Positions 25,457 through 33,999 of a stretch of DNA of 64,000 nucleotides are shown one piece after another. The stretch's first letter is position 1. Every line of letters starts with the position of its first letter. This DNA is from JBCCXL01 sp039191605 (GTDB lineage Bacteria > Acidobacteriota > Thermoanaerobaculia > Multivoradales > JAHZIX01), in the NCBI GenBank assembly GCA_039191605.1, contig JBCCXL010000001.1, forward strand, positions 558,001 through 622,000, written 5' to 3'. The position numbers and the translations under genes were made by a program. Under the pieces are notes generated by a model that was not told the DNA's origin, ran no database searches, and saw nothing but the letters and a program-made list of their open reading frames with translations.

Positions 25457-25480
25457 AAGCCCCTTCGGAGTACGGGGCTT
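25457..25480. terminator. Hairpin between convergent genes
   Basis: Inverted repeat AAGCCCC (25457-25463) and GGGGCTT (25474-25480) between the putative anti-sigma gene and thiG, touching the thiG stop codon. It may end transcription from both sides. T-runs are short. Confidence 0.5.
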
Positions 25481-26318
25481 ACTCGATGAGTCCCTGCAGC
25501 GGGGAGGAGGCGGTGGCGTAGAGCTTCTTGGGGATGCGCCCGGAGGTGGCGGCGAGATGGCCGGCGCGGATCGCGAGGCGCATGGCGTGGGCCATGCGGA
25601 CGGGATCCTGGGCGCCGGCGATGGCGGTATTCATCAGCACGCCGTCGACGCCCATCTCCATGGCGATGGCGGCGTCGGAGGCGGTGCCGACGCCGGCGTC
25701 GACGATCACCGGGACCTTGGCCTGTTCCAGGATGATCTGCAGGTTGGCGCGGTTGCGCAGGCCCATGCCGGAGCCGATGGGGGCGCCGAGGGGCATCACG
25801 GCGGCAGCGCCGAGGTCGGCGAGCTTCTGGCAGACGATGGGGTCGTCGTTGGTGTAGGGCAGCACGACGAAGCCCTCCTTCACCAGGACCTCGGTGGCCT
25901 CCAGAAGCCCGACAACGTCCGGGAAGAGGGTGTCGGGATCGCCGATGACCTCGAGCTTGACCCAATTCCAGCCGCCCAGCTCGCGGGCCAGGCGGGCGGT
26001 GCGAATGGCGTCGTCGGCGGTATAGCAGCCGGCGGTATTGGGCAGCAGCAGGTATTTCTTCGGGTCGATGTAGTCCAGCATCGAGCCTTCGCCACGGGCG
26101 TCGAGGTTCACTCGCCGCAGCGCCACGGTGACCACCTCGGCGCCGGAGGCGGCGTGGGCGGCGGCCATGGTCTCGAAATCCGGGTACTTGCCGGTGCCGA
26201 TGAGCAGGCGCGAGGAGAAGGTGCGGTCGGCGATGACCAGGGGCTCGGCGGCGGGCTCGGCGACGTTGTGGCCGTGAACGGAGCCGGCGGGAGCCGGGGG
26301 AGTGGACGTGGTGGTCAT
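25479..26318 (-). CDS. thiG: Thiazole synthase
   Basis: Forms the thiazole phosphate of thiamine from deoxyxylulose 5-phosphate, dehydroglycine and ThiS thiocarboxylate. Visible features: SSRLLIGTGKYPDFETM, the active-site Lys region WVKLEVIGD, RLARELGGW, and phosphate-binding VPVIVDAGVGTASDAAIAMEMG, with the usual GRIPKKLYATASSP-type end. The start at 26318 (MTTTSTPP) is preferred to an ATG ten codons upstream, but neither has a strong ribosome-binding site. No thiS or thiF is adjacent and no TPP riboswitch is visible upstream; it follows a deoxynucleoside kinase by about 100 bases. Confidence 0.92.
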   Translation of the reverse strand: MTTTSTPPAPAGSVHGHNVAEPAAEPLVIADRTFSSRLLIGTGKYPDFETMAAAHAASGAEVVTVALRRVNLDARGEGSMLDYIDPKKYLLLPNTAGCYTADDAIRTARLARELGGWNWVKLEVIGDPDTLFPDVVGLLEATEVLVKEGFVVLPYTNDDPIVCQKLADLGAAAVMPLGAPIGSGMGLRNRANLQIILEQAKVPVIVDAGVGTASDAAIAMEMGVDGVLMNTAIAGAQDPVRMAHAMRLAIRAGHLAATSGRIPKKLYATASSPLQGLIE

Positions 26319-26423
26319 ATCAGGAGGTCCTCGAAAGGAGCATGGCAAGACCTACGGCACCCGGGCGAAGGGCAAAGCCCGTTCCGTCGAAGGCGAGCCT
26401 CCTCGGGAGCGCCTCCGAAGCCC

Positions 26424-27194
26424 CTAGCGCCGCGGGACGTAGTATTGCGTGCCGCGAATCGGCCGCTGGAGCTGGTGGACCAGATCCTCGAAGTCTTCCT
26501 CGCGGTTGGGGAAGTCCAGGGTGCGGGTGTCCACCACCAGGAGCGGCGTCTGACTGTAGTAGTGGTAGTAGTGGTTGTAGGCGTCGATGAGCTCGCGCAG
26601 ATAGTCGGTGGAAATGTCTTTCTCGAAGCTCCGGGAGCGCTTGCGAATGCGCTCCATGCAGGTGTCGAGATCGGCCACCAGGTAGAGCACCAGGTCTGGC
26701 TTCGGGATCTGCGGCTCGAGCATGTTGTAGAGCTTGTCGAAGAGCATCAGCTCATCGTCGTCGAGATTCAGGTAGGCGAATACCCGATTCTTCTGGAAGC
26801 TGTAGTCCGAGACCACCAGCCGCTGGAAGAGCTCCCTCTGCACCACGTCCTGCTGCTGCTTGTAGCGCGAGAGCAGAAAGTAGAGCTCCGTCTGGAAGGC
26901 CGCGCCGGGGCGATCTTCATAGAAGCTCGGCAGGAAGGGGTTTTCCACATCCTCGAGGACCTTCACGCCTTCAAAGCGGCGGACGAGCATCTCCACCAAG
27001 GTCGTCTTGCCGACACCGATGGGGCCATCGACGACGAGGTGGTGGAACGGTAGGGAGGAGGTCAAGGGATGGAGGGGGTGGTTTTGGAGGCGGTCGCTGG
27101 GGCCGGCGAAGAGGAGCGCCGGGGACAGCGAGGAGTATAGCAGCGGGACGGAGGGACCGAATCGCTGAGCTTGCGGCGGGATGCCGTGGACCAT
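26424..27194 (-). CDS. Deoxynucleoside kinase
   Basis: Phosphorylates deoxynucleosides (dNK/dGK-dCK superfamily). The Walker A motif is VVDGPIGVGKTTLVEML near residues 54-70. The DRS-like position appears as VVSDYSFQKNRVFAYLNL near 126, and the LID-region arginines are in RIRKRSRSFEKDI. The domain resembles bacterial deoxyadenosine/deoxyguanosine kinases. The first 45-50 residues are atypical, so the true start may lie closer to the P-loop (a TTG at 27065 is possible); no convincing ribosome-binding site distinguishes them. Confidence 0.85.
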   Translation of the reverse strand: MVHGIPPQAQRFGPSVPLLYSSLSPALLFAGPSDRLQNHPLHPLTSSLPFHHLVVDGPIGVGKTTLVEMLVRRFEGVKVLEDVENPFLPSFYEDRPGAAFQTELYFLLSRYKQQQDVVQRELFQRLVVSDYSFQKNRVFAYLNLDDDELMLFDKLYNMLEPQIPKPDLVLYLVADLDTCMERIRKRSRSFEKDISTDYLRELIDAYNHYYHYYSQTPLLVVDTRTLDFPNREEDFEDLVHQLQRPIRGTQYYVPRR

Positions 27195-27960
27195 GGGCTA
27201 TACTGCCGCCGGATCGATGCCTTGCGCGCTTCCGCCGCGAGCGATGTGCTATCTCGAAACGGGGCCCGAAGTCCCATCGAAGCTCGATTCGCTCAGCATC
27301 TCCAGCGGGTTACCCCCCTACCGGGAGGGTGGTCGGACGAAGGGCTTACAACAAAGCGGGCCCGATGCGTCAGCGGGAGCCTACTTTCCCATGGCCTTTC
27401 CGCGGCGCAGCTTTCCTAGATCACGAGCCTGCAGGGCGCACCTGCTGGTCCCGAGACTCGCGCCACAATCGGGCCGATTCGGTACTCACCTCAACCTATT
27501 CCGAGGCTCAGTCCCGAGAGTCAGCTCCGAAGATCATCCGCGAAACCTAGTTTGGTGAACCCCAAATCGATCGAGCCAACTCGCCGTACCAAGCCCTTGG
27601 ACGGCGTCTTAGACCCTGGACCAGGATCTATGGAAGAGATCCTGCGGGGCGTTGGCTGTGGCCGCTAGATGGCCGCTGAAGAGAGGGCCTTTGAAGAGAC
27701 CGCCCATGAATGAAGTGGCGCACGAAGAAGTAGCGCATGGAAGTTAGGGCATGAAAGTTAGGGATCGTGAGCGCGGAGTTGTCCTCGCCCACGATCCAGC
27801 GAAATCCCATCAAGCCGAGCTCACCGCTCTTCGAACCCAGGACAGCGCGCGACAGCAGGTCGCCGCACCCTGAGCCGAGAGAGCGAAGGCACCCTCCGCA
27901 GGACGGGGCGCGGCGCCTAGAGCCAGCAGAGAAATTCGTGAATAGAGAGAACCCAATTCG
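27195..27960. other. Gene-free stretch of 0.77 kb upstream of the NYN-LOTUS gene
   Basis: No open frame here has protein-like composition or a usable start, and no known structural RNA was recognised. The only structure seen is a degenerate tandem repeat near its right end (27677-27764). It lies between divergent genes and so must hold two promoters. Confidence 0.5.
27677..27764. repeat. Degenerate tandem repeat, six units of 13-16 bp
   Basis: Six units beginning at 27677, 27692, 27707, 27723, 27738 and 27752, each starting TGAAnnn or CGAAnnn and ending near GGGCA or GCGCA. The last two (TGGAAGTTAGGGCA and TGAAAGTTAGGGA) are nearly identical. Same class as other ~15-bp arrays in the window. 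Confidence 0.6.
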
Positions 27961-29598
27961 ATGACACCAACACGTAAAGCTACCTCCTCCGACGACCAAG
28001 ACGTTCGCCGCGGATCCACGTCCCGGGCCCGGCAACTCCTCTTCGGTGGAGGAGACGACGTAGCAGCGCCCCGGGATTCATCGTCCCGGGATTCATCGCC
28101 CCAAGACGCTCCTCCCCCGCAGACTCCGAGCCGGCGGGATGACCGCCCGCGGAGCGCGGCGCCAAAGCCCGGGAGCCGTCGCTCCAGGGGCTCTGCTAGC
28201 GCCGCTCGAGACAGAATCGCTCAGAGTCTTGGTTCGTCTCAGAGCTCCGCGGCAGAAGATGCATCGCCGCAGAAGGCCCCGTCCCGGGGAGAGCGCCCCA
28301 AGAGCTCTGCCCGAGGGCAGGAGGCCCGCACCCCGGCGCCGGAAGGGAAGCGCTCCAAGGGGTCGGCTAGCGCGGTGAAGGACAAGCTCGCCCGGAGCTT
28401 AGGCTCCCAGTCTTCCTCTTCCCGGAGCTCCTCTACTCCAAAAACCGAAGCAAGTTCCCCGGCGCGGAGCGAACGCAAGAGTTCAGACCGGTCTCCTAAG
28501 TCCCGCGCCGTCGAGCGCAAATCGGGCCGGTCTCGGGCGGCTGAGCATCGTTCGGCTCCGCCCCGAGAGCCTGCTGCTTCAGCGTCCGCCGACACCAGGG
28601 CTAGCAGTGGAGCCGGCCGCCGGGGTCGAGACAACGCGCCCCGCCATCGGAGCGAGAGCAGCGTCAGCTCGCCGCGGGCCGAGCAGGAGCGAATGGCTCC
28701 GCCCCGAGAACCCGGTCGTCCGGTGTACCCGCAGCCGGTGGAGAGTCCCCGTTACCCAAGTCGCGAGAGCGAGAGCAACGGAACCAGCCTGGAATCCCTG
28801 TTGCGGGATGTCTTCCTGGATCATCCGACGGAGCGCAGCAGCTCTTCCTTGGTAGATGAGCGCAAGATCGCCCTCTTCGTGGATTTCGAGAACATCGCCC
28901 TCGGGGTGAGGGACTCGGATATCAAGAAGTTCGACTTTGGCCTCGTCCTCGCCCGGCTGCTGGAAAAGGGCAAGATCGTAGTCAAGAAGGCCTACTCCGA
29001 CTGGCAGCGCTACAGCGACTTCAAGCGCCCCTTCCACGAAGCGGGCATCGAGCTCATCGACATCCCCCAGAAGCATTATTCGGGCAAGAACAGCGCCGAT
29101 ATCAAGATGGTGGTGGACGCGATGGACCTCTGCTACTCGAAGGAGCACCTGGATACCTTCGTCATCGTGTCCGGCGATAGCGACTTCTCTCCCCTGGTCT
29201 CCAAGCTCAAAGAGAACGACAAATACGTCATCGGAGTCGGGGTGAAGAACGCATCCTCCAGCCTGCTCATCGACAATTGCGATGAGTTCATCTACTACGA
29301 GGACGTCTGGCGGGACGCCCAGCGGGCTCCCCTGCTGCAGGGGCTAAAGAGCAAAGACAGCGAGGTCTTTGGCCTCTTGACGGACGCCATGCTGGCGCTG
29401 ATGCGGGAGAACAAGGAGGTGCTGTGGGGCTCCATGGTCAAGCAGACCATGAAGCGCAAGCGTCCTTCCTTCAACGAGGGCTACTACGGCTACTCCACCT
29501 TCTCGGAGCTGCTGGAGGACGCCGAGCGCAAGGGCATCGTTCGCATCAAGCGGGATAAGCGTTCCGGCAGCTACGTCGTCAGCGGCTTCGCCAATTAA
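27961..29598 (+). CDS. NYN (PIN-like) ribonuclease-fold protein with OST-HTH/LOTUS domain
   Basis: 545 residues. The first ~290 are a disordered Ser/Arg/Pro/Ala-rich region. The NYN domain spans about 298-445: IALFVDFENIA with the first Asp, KNSADIKMVVDAMDL with the middle acidic residues, and FVIVSGDSDFSPLVSKL with the last acidic pair. The C-terminal ~80 residues (EVFGLLTDAMLALMRENKE, then YYGYSTFSELLEDAERKGIVRI) match an OST-HTH/LOTUS RNA-binding domain. LabA-like NYN-LOTUS proteins are thought to act on RNA. The start is uncertain because the N-terminal region is low-complexity. Confidence 0.88.
   Translation: MTPTRKATSSDDQDVRRGSTSRARQLLFGGGDDVAAPRDSSSRDSSPQDAPPPQTPSRRDDRPRSAAPKPGSRRSRGSASAARDRIAQSLGSSQSSAAEDASPQKAPSRGERPKSSARGQEARTPAPEGKRSKGSASAVKDKLARSLGSQSSSSRSSSTPKTEASSPARSERKSSDRSPKSRAVERKSGRSRAAEHRSAPPREPAASASADTRASSGAGRRGRDNAPRHRSESSVSSPRAEQERMAPPREPGRPVYPQPVESPRYPSRESESNGTSLESLLRDVFLDHPTERSSSSLVDERKIALFVDFENIALGVRDSDIKKFDFGLVLARLLEKGKIVVKKAYSDWQRYSDFKRPFHEAGIELIDIPQKHYSGKNSADIKMVVDAMDLCYSKEHLDTFVIVSGDSDFSPLVSKLKENDKYVIGVGVKNASSSLLIDNCDEFIYYEDVWRDAQRAPLLQGLKSKDSEVFGLLTDAMLALMRENKEVLWGSMVKQTMKRKRPSFNEGYYGYSTFSELLEDAERKGIVRIKRDKRSGSYVVSGFAN
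28070..28099. repeat. In-frame tandem repeat, 2 x 15 bp
   Basis: CCCGGGATTCATCGT and CCCGGGATTCATCGC, adjacent and differing at one base, within the disordered N-terminal region of the NYN-LOTUS gene. Confidence 0.75.
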
Positions 29599-29696
29599 GC
29601 ATCGTTCAGTAGCGCGGCTGCGCGAAACCAGCCCGCTGGTCTGCGGTGACCGTGATCTGTGCCGATCAGGGGCCAGCCCTGATCAGCCTGCGTTGA

Positions 29697-30818
29697 TCAG
29701 GGGGCCGGTGGCTGTCCCAGGGGGCGGCGGCTGAAGGCCTCGGCGGAAAAGAGGTCGCTGGACCGCCCGTGCAGCTGCTGGAGCAGCGCGGCGTAGGCGA
29801 TCATCGCCGCGTTGTCCCCGGCGTAGGTCAGGGGCACGAGATGGAGCTCCACGCCGGCTTCTCGGGCCCACTGGGTGAGCTGTCGTCGCAGCAGTCGGTT
29901 GGCGGCGGCACCGCCGGAGACCGCTAGTCGCTTCATCGGGTTGCGGCGGTGATAGCGCCGCAGCCGCCGCAGAATCTGCTCGACGGCGGCGTAGCGAAAG
30001 GCGGTGAGAACGTCGAGCACCGGCTGAGCGAAAGGTGGCTCGGTCTGCGCCGGGGAGAGCTCTACTCCCTGGCGCCGGAGGCGGTCGAAGCGCCCGAGGG
30101 TTTCGGTCTTGAGCCCGGAGTACGAGAAGTCCAGGCTCGCCTTGGTGGACGCGATAGGGAGAGTCTCGGCGCCCTCACTGCCGAGCTCCGCTAGGGAGTC
30201 GACGATGGGGCCCTGGGGGTACGGTAGCCCCAACGCCTTGCCGACCTTGTCGAAAACCTCGCCGAAGGCGTCGTCCCGGGTCTCGGCGACGGTGGTGATC
30301 TCTTCTCCGTCGACTTCGAAGAGGCTGGTGTGCCCGCCGGAGACCACCAGCCCGACGAAGCGGCGAGGGAGCTCCACGGGGGCCGCCGGAGGCCTTTCTA
30401 CGCTGCCGTCGGCGCTTCGCGGCGGGTCGGGCAGAAAGGGAGAGACCAGATGGCCTTCGAGGTGATGAACGGCGTGGAAGGGGCGCTGCAGGCCGTAGGC
30501 GATGGATTTGCCCAGCGAGAGACCGACCAAGAGGGATCCCATCAGCCCGGGACCGCTGGTGGCGGCGACGGCATCGATGTCTGACCAGTCGACCCGCGCC
30601 GCTTCGAGCGCCGCGGCTCCAACGGAGGGCCAGTTGAGCAGGTGCTCCCGACTGGCGATCTCCGGCACTACCCCGCCGTAGGGACGGTGGGCCGCCAGCT
30701 GGCTAGACACCACCGACGAGAGCACTCGACCGCTGCCGTCGATCACCGCGCAGGCGGTGTCATCGCAGGAGGTCTCGACGGCGAGGATGATCGGCGAAGG
30801 GTGGCCCTGGGGACTCAC
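29697..30818 (-). CDS. tsaD: tRNA N6-adenosine threonylcarbamoyltransferase
   Basis: Transfers threonylcarbamoyl to A37 of ANN-decoding tRNAs with TsaB/TsaE. Features: ILAVETSCDDTACAVID at the N-terminus, metal-binding HAVHHLEGHL near residue 114, VSGGHTSLFEVDG near 160, YPQGPIVDSLAELG, and the C-terminal ASKHD-type metal site replaced in position by LVPLTYAGDNAAMIAYAAL near 340. At 373 residues it is slightly longer than usual. It overlaps the upstream small gene by four bases. Confidence 0.95.
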   Translation of the reverse strand: MSPQGHPSPIILAVETSCDDTACAVIDGSGRVLSSVVSSQLAAHRPYGGVVPEIASREHLLNWPSVGAAALEAARVDWSDIDAVAATSGPGLMGSLLVGLSLGKSIAYGLQRPFHAVHHLEGHLVSPFLPDPPRSADGSVERPPAAPVELPRRFVGLVVSGGHTSLFEVDGEEITTVAETRDDAFGEVFDKVGKALGLPYPQGPIVDSLAELGSEGAETLPIASTKASLDFSYSGLKTETLGRFDRLRRQGVELSPAQTEPPFAQPVLDVLTAFRYAAVEQILRRLRRYHRRNPMKRLAVSGGAAANRLLRRQLTQWAREAGVELHLVPLTYAGDNAAMIAYAALLQQLHGRSSDLFSAEAFSRRPLGQPPAP

Positions 30819-31180
30819 CCTGATGCCCCGTCATCTTGACCGTCTCCGCCCTGGTTCTCATCGTTTTGGCCTTCATTGGGGCCATGATCTTCCGCGGTGC
30901 TGTCGTCGCGATCCTCTCCCGGCGGAGTAAAGCCCAGGCTCTCCGCACAGAAGCGCTTCCAGTCCTCATCGATGGCGTCGAAGATCACGTTCTGGTCGAT
31001 GTAAATGCCGTCGGTGACGACGTAGTTCTCGTGGATATAGAGAAAGCTATCCGTGGTGAGCAGCCGGGGGGAGGTGTCCTCGGCGTTCACGCGAGCGTTC
31101 GCGGCGTTCTCCTTCCAGCCCTCAAACTCTCGGAGTCTCTGGATTGGATAGGCTTTGCAATAACGGCCCACGGTCGGCAT
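30815..31180 (-). CDS. Conserved-looking hypothetical protein with acidic tail
   Basis: Not recognised. The ordered part of about 87 residues (MPTVGRYCKAYPIQRLREF through FCAESLGFTPPGE) contains YIHENYVVTDGIYIDQNVIFD and looks like a small folded domain. It ends with about 34 residues rich in Asp, Glu, Gly and Asn. The ATG at 31180 is chosen because GAGGA lies eight bases upstream. The stop overlaps tsaD (ATGA), so it is translated together with it. Confidence 0.7.
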   Translation of the reverse strand: MPTVGRYCKAYPIQRLREFEGWKENAANARVNAEDTSPRLLTTDSFLYIHENYVVTDGIYIDQNVIFDAIDEDWKRFCAESLGFTPPGEDRDDSTAEDHGPNEGQNDENQGGDGQDDGASG

Positions 31181-31543
31181 GCCATCGTTCCTCGACAGGG
31201 CTCCCGGCTGCATGAAGGGAGCGAAAGAAGGGTGTTTTAGTGAAAAGACGATACCAAAGCCGTCGGGGGGGAACCAGAAGGCGCCTTAAGAAGCCTTTCC
31301 GATCGCTGGGTGGGGTGCGATGTCGCCATCGGCAGGGGCCGCCGGCGCAGCGATCTCGGGCGGGCGCTACTGATAGACTCAAAGGCTCTCGGTCGGGGCC
31401 CCCGCCCGGCGGCTTTCGGTTCTCGAGCCCCTTGAGGCGGCGACTCGCTTTCCCTCGGCGACGAAATTATCTCTCACTGGGACCTCCCGGTGGCCCGCTA
31501 AGAACTCCCTCCGGGCCCCGCCCTTTCCGCACTCCACGCTTCT
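31181..31543. other. Divergent intergenic region
   Basis: 363 bases between the minus-strand gene upstream of tsaD and the gap gene. It must contain both promoters. No coding signal, repeat or clear promoter boxes were recognised. Confidence 0.4.
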
Positions 31544-32644
31544 ATGCCTACCCCATTTGTCATTAACGGTCTCGGACGTCTCGGCCGCGCTCTGGTGAGG
31601 GTCGCGATGCAGCGGCCCGATGCGCTGAGCCTGATGGCGGTGAACGATCCCGCTGACCCCCGGGCGCTGGCCCACCGGCTGAGGCGAGATTCGATTCACG
31701 GTCGGTGGTCGGTCCCGGTGCGCGCCAGTGAAGTGCATGCCAGTGAGGGAGCATTGCATCTGGGCGAGCATACTCTGCCTTGCTTCCAGCACAGGAATCC
31801 AGAAGAGATTCCCTGGCACCGAGTCCAGGCCGAGGAGCCTCTGGTGGTGGTGGAAAGCAGCGGAGCCTGGACCCGCGGCGTCGACGCCCGCCGTCATCTG
31901 AGCCCGGCGGTATCGACGGTGGTGTGCGCATGGAATCCGCTGGAAGAGCCGGCGGACGTCGACGCCACGCTGTGCATCGGGATCAACGAAGAGCACTACG
32001 ATCCGCGCCATCACCGCGTGGTCAGCAATGCATCCTGCACCACCAACTGCATCGCCCCGGTGGTCAAGGTGCTGGACGATGCCTTCGGGCTGGAGCGAGG
32101 TCTGGTTACCAACGTTCATGGGGTGACCAACAACCAGGTCGTGCTAGACAGCGCCCATCCGGACCCGCGCCGCGCTCGCTCCGCCCTGCTCCACTTGATC
32201 CCTACTCCCAGCGTTGCGGCGCGAGCGGTGGGTAGGGTGCTGCCCTCCCTCAAGGGCAAGCTAGAGGGGTACGGGGTACGCGCCCCGGCTCCCCACGGTG
32301 CTCTGGTGGATGTGGTGGCCCAGCTTCGTCGGCAAGTCACCGAGGAGGAGCTCGCGGCAGCCTTTCGCGCTGCCGCTGAAGGCTCGCTGATGGGAATTCT
32401 GGGGGTTGAGGACGAAGAGTTGGTCTCCGGCGACTACATCGGAGAGAGTCGCTCGGCGGTGGTGGATCTAGATCTGCTGCAGCACGTGGATGGGACCCTG
32501 GTTCGGGTGGTGGCGTGGTACGACAACGAAGTCGGCTACGCTCACCGCCTGGCGGATCTGCTCGCCCACATCGGCCGTCGCTGGGCTGCTGTCGCTACCG
32601 CTACTGAAGCCGTGCCGGCTCCAGCGACTGCGGTTACTCCCTGA
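31544..32644 (+). CDS. gap: Glyceraldehyde-3-phosphate dehydrogenase-family protein
   Basis: NAD(P)-dependent aldehyde dehydrogenase of the GAPDH fold, first gene of gap-pgk-tpiA-secG. Nucleotide binding is NGLGRLGRALVR. The catalytic Cys165 is in SNASCTTNC and His192 in NVHGVTNNQ. The C-terminal WYDNEVGYAHRL is conserved. Several usually invariant positions differ: the phosphate loop reads IPTPSVAARAVG instead of IPTTTGAAKAVG, and the segment near Arg reads VRAPAPHGALVDV instead of VRVPTPNVSVVDL. The phrase SAHPDPRRARSA recalls both Bacillus-type GAPDH and erythrose-4-phosphate dehydrogenase. Context favours glycolytic GAPDH. Confidence 0.85.
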   Translation: MPTPFVINGLGRLGRALVRVAMQRPDALSLMAVNDPADPRALAHRLRRDSIHGRWSVPVRASEVHASEGALHLGEHTLPCFQHRNPEEIPWHRVQAEEPLVVVESSGAWTRGVDARRHLSPAVSTVVCAWNPLEEPADVDATLCIGINEEHYDPRHHRVVSNASCTTNCIAPVVKVLDDAFGLERGLVTNVHGVTNNQVVLDSAHPDPRRARSALLHLIPTPSVAARAVGRVLPSLKGKLEGYGVRAPAPHGALVDVVAQLRRQVTEEELAAAFRAAAEGSLMGILGVEDEELVSGDYIGESRSAVVDLDLLQHVDGTLVRVVAWYDNEVGYAHRLADLLAHIGRRWAAVATATEAVPAPATAVTP

Positions 32645-32796
32645 CGGGCTCGTTCCTTGAGTGGCTAGCTCTCTGAAGAAGCCGTCAGAGATTAGCCCCC
32701 GGGGAGGTCTTCCGTTCTTGCCCGTCTACTGAAGTCTCCCGTCCTCAAATCCCTTCCAACCTAAAATTGAGTTCACCCGCTGCTCAAGGAGAGCCC

Positions 32797-33999
32797 ATGG
32801 CCCCGGTCTGCACCCTCGATGACCTCGATCTGACGAGTCTGCAAGGAGTTCGCGTCTTCGTTCGAGTGGATTTCAATGTTCCCATCGATGAGAACGGGAC
32901 GGTTACCGATGACACTCGGCTTACGGAAGCGCTGCCAACCCTTCAGGAGCTGCGCCAGGCCGGGGCGCGCTTGATCCTCGCGTCTCACCGCGGGCGCCCC
33001 AAGGGCAAGCCGAACCCCGAGCTCTCGCTAGCGCCGGTGGCGAAGCGTCTCGGCGAGCTTCTGGGGGCCCCGGTGCCCTTCGCCACCGACTGTGTCGGGC
33101 CTGCGGCGGAGGAGCTGGCGGGATCTTTGGGGGACGGCGACGTCGGGCTGCTGGAGAACCTTCGCTTTCATGCCGGAGAAAAGGCCAACGACGAGGACTT
33201 CGGCGATGCGTTGGCGAGTCTCGCGGACGTTTTCGTCAGCGATGCCTTCGGATCCGCCCATCGTGCTCACGCCTCGGTGGTGGGCGTTCCTCAACGCCTG
33301 GCCCGCAAGGCCGCCGGTCGCCTGATGGTGCGAGAGGTCGAGGCCCTGGGTCATTTGCTGGGGGAGCCGAAGCGGCCTTTCGCGGCGATTCTCGGGGGCG
33401 CCAAGATCAGCGGCAAGATCGACACCCTCGACAATCTGCTGGAGCGTCTCGACGTGCTCCTGGTGGGGGGCGGCATGGCCAACACTTTCCTCGCTGCCCA
33501 GGGCCACGATCTTGCCAACTCCCTGGTGGAGGCCGACCGAGTGGAGCTCGCCGCAAGCATTCTGCACCGGGCGCAGGAGGCCGAGACCCAGGTGCTGCTG
33601 CCGCTGGATGTGGTGGTGACCGACGACCTGTCGAATCCTCAGCGCATCGAGACCGTCGCGGTGGAGGCGATTCCTGCCGGGACCGCCGCGGTCGATATCG
33701 GTCCGGCGACCCGGGAGGTCTTCGGGACCGCGCTCTCGCAGGTGGCCACGGTATTTTGGAATGGCCCCCAGGGGGTCTTCGAGGTTCCGCCCTTCGATGC
33801 CGGTACCGTCGCCGTAGCCCAGGCTTTTGCCGCAAGCAGCGCCTATAAGGTGATCGGCGGCGGCGAGACGGTGGCCGCTGTGCACCGCGCCGGGGCGGCG
33901 GAGAGCGTCAATCACATCTCGACCGGCGGCGGAGCTTCCCTGGAGCTTCTGGCGGGCAAGACCCTGCCGGGCGTTGAGATTTTGGAGGTGAAGTCATGA
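32797..33999 (+). CDS. pgk: Phosphoglycerate kinase
   Basis: Second glycolytic gene of the cluster; transfers phosphate from 1,3-bisphosphoglycerate to ADP. Signatures: VFVRVDFNVPIDENG, LASHRGRPKGKPNPELSLAPVA, ENLRFHAGEK, DAFGSAHRAHAS and FAAILGGAKISGKI. The C-terminal nucleotide site is VFWNGPQGVFE, and GGGETVAAV follows. About 400 residues, full length. The ATG at 32797 has AAGGAG five bases upstream and is preferred to an in-frame TTG at 32767. Confidence 0.97.
   Translation: MAPVCTLDDLDLTSLQGVRVFVRVDFNVPIDENGTVTDDTRLTEALPTLQELRQAGARLILASHRGRPKGKPNPELSLAPVAKRLGELLGAPVPFATDCVGPAAEELAGSLGDGDVGLLENLRFHAGEKANDEDFGDALASLADVFVSDAFGSAHRAHASVVGVPQRLARKAAGRLMVREVEALGHLLGEPKRPFAAILGGAKISGKIDTLDNLLERLDVLLVGGGMANTFLAAQGHDLANSLVEADRVELAASILHRAQEAETQVLLPLDVVVTDDLSNPQRIETVAVEAIPAGTAAVDIGPATREVFGTALSQVATVFWNGPQGVFEVPPFDAGTVAVAQAFAASSAYKVIGGGETVAAVHRAGAAESVNHISTGGGASLELLAGKTLPGVEILEVKS

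Noticed and set aside
25557..27053. 498-codon plus-strand open frame opposite thiG and the deoxynucleoside kinase
   Set aside because: It spans two clear minus-strand genes and their gap; composition is typical of antisense frames in GC-rich DNA.
27628..28035. 135-codon minus-strand open frame
   Set aside because: It overlaps a repeat array and the NYN-LOTUS N-terminus, has no ribosome-binding site and no conserved motif.
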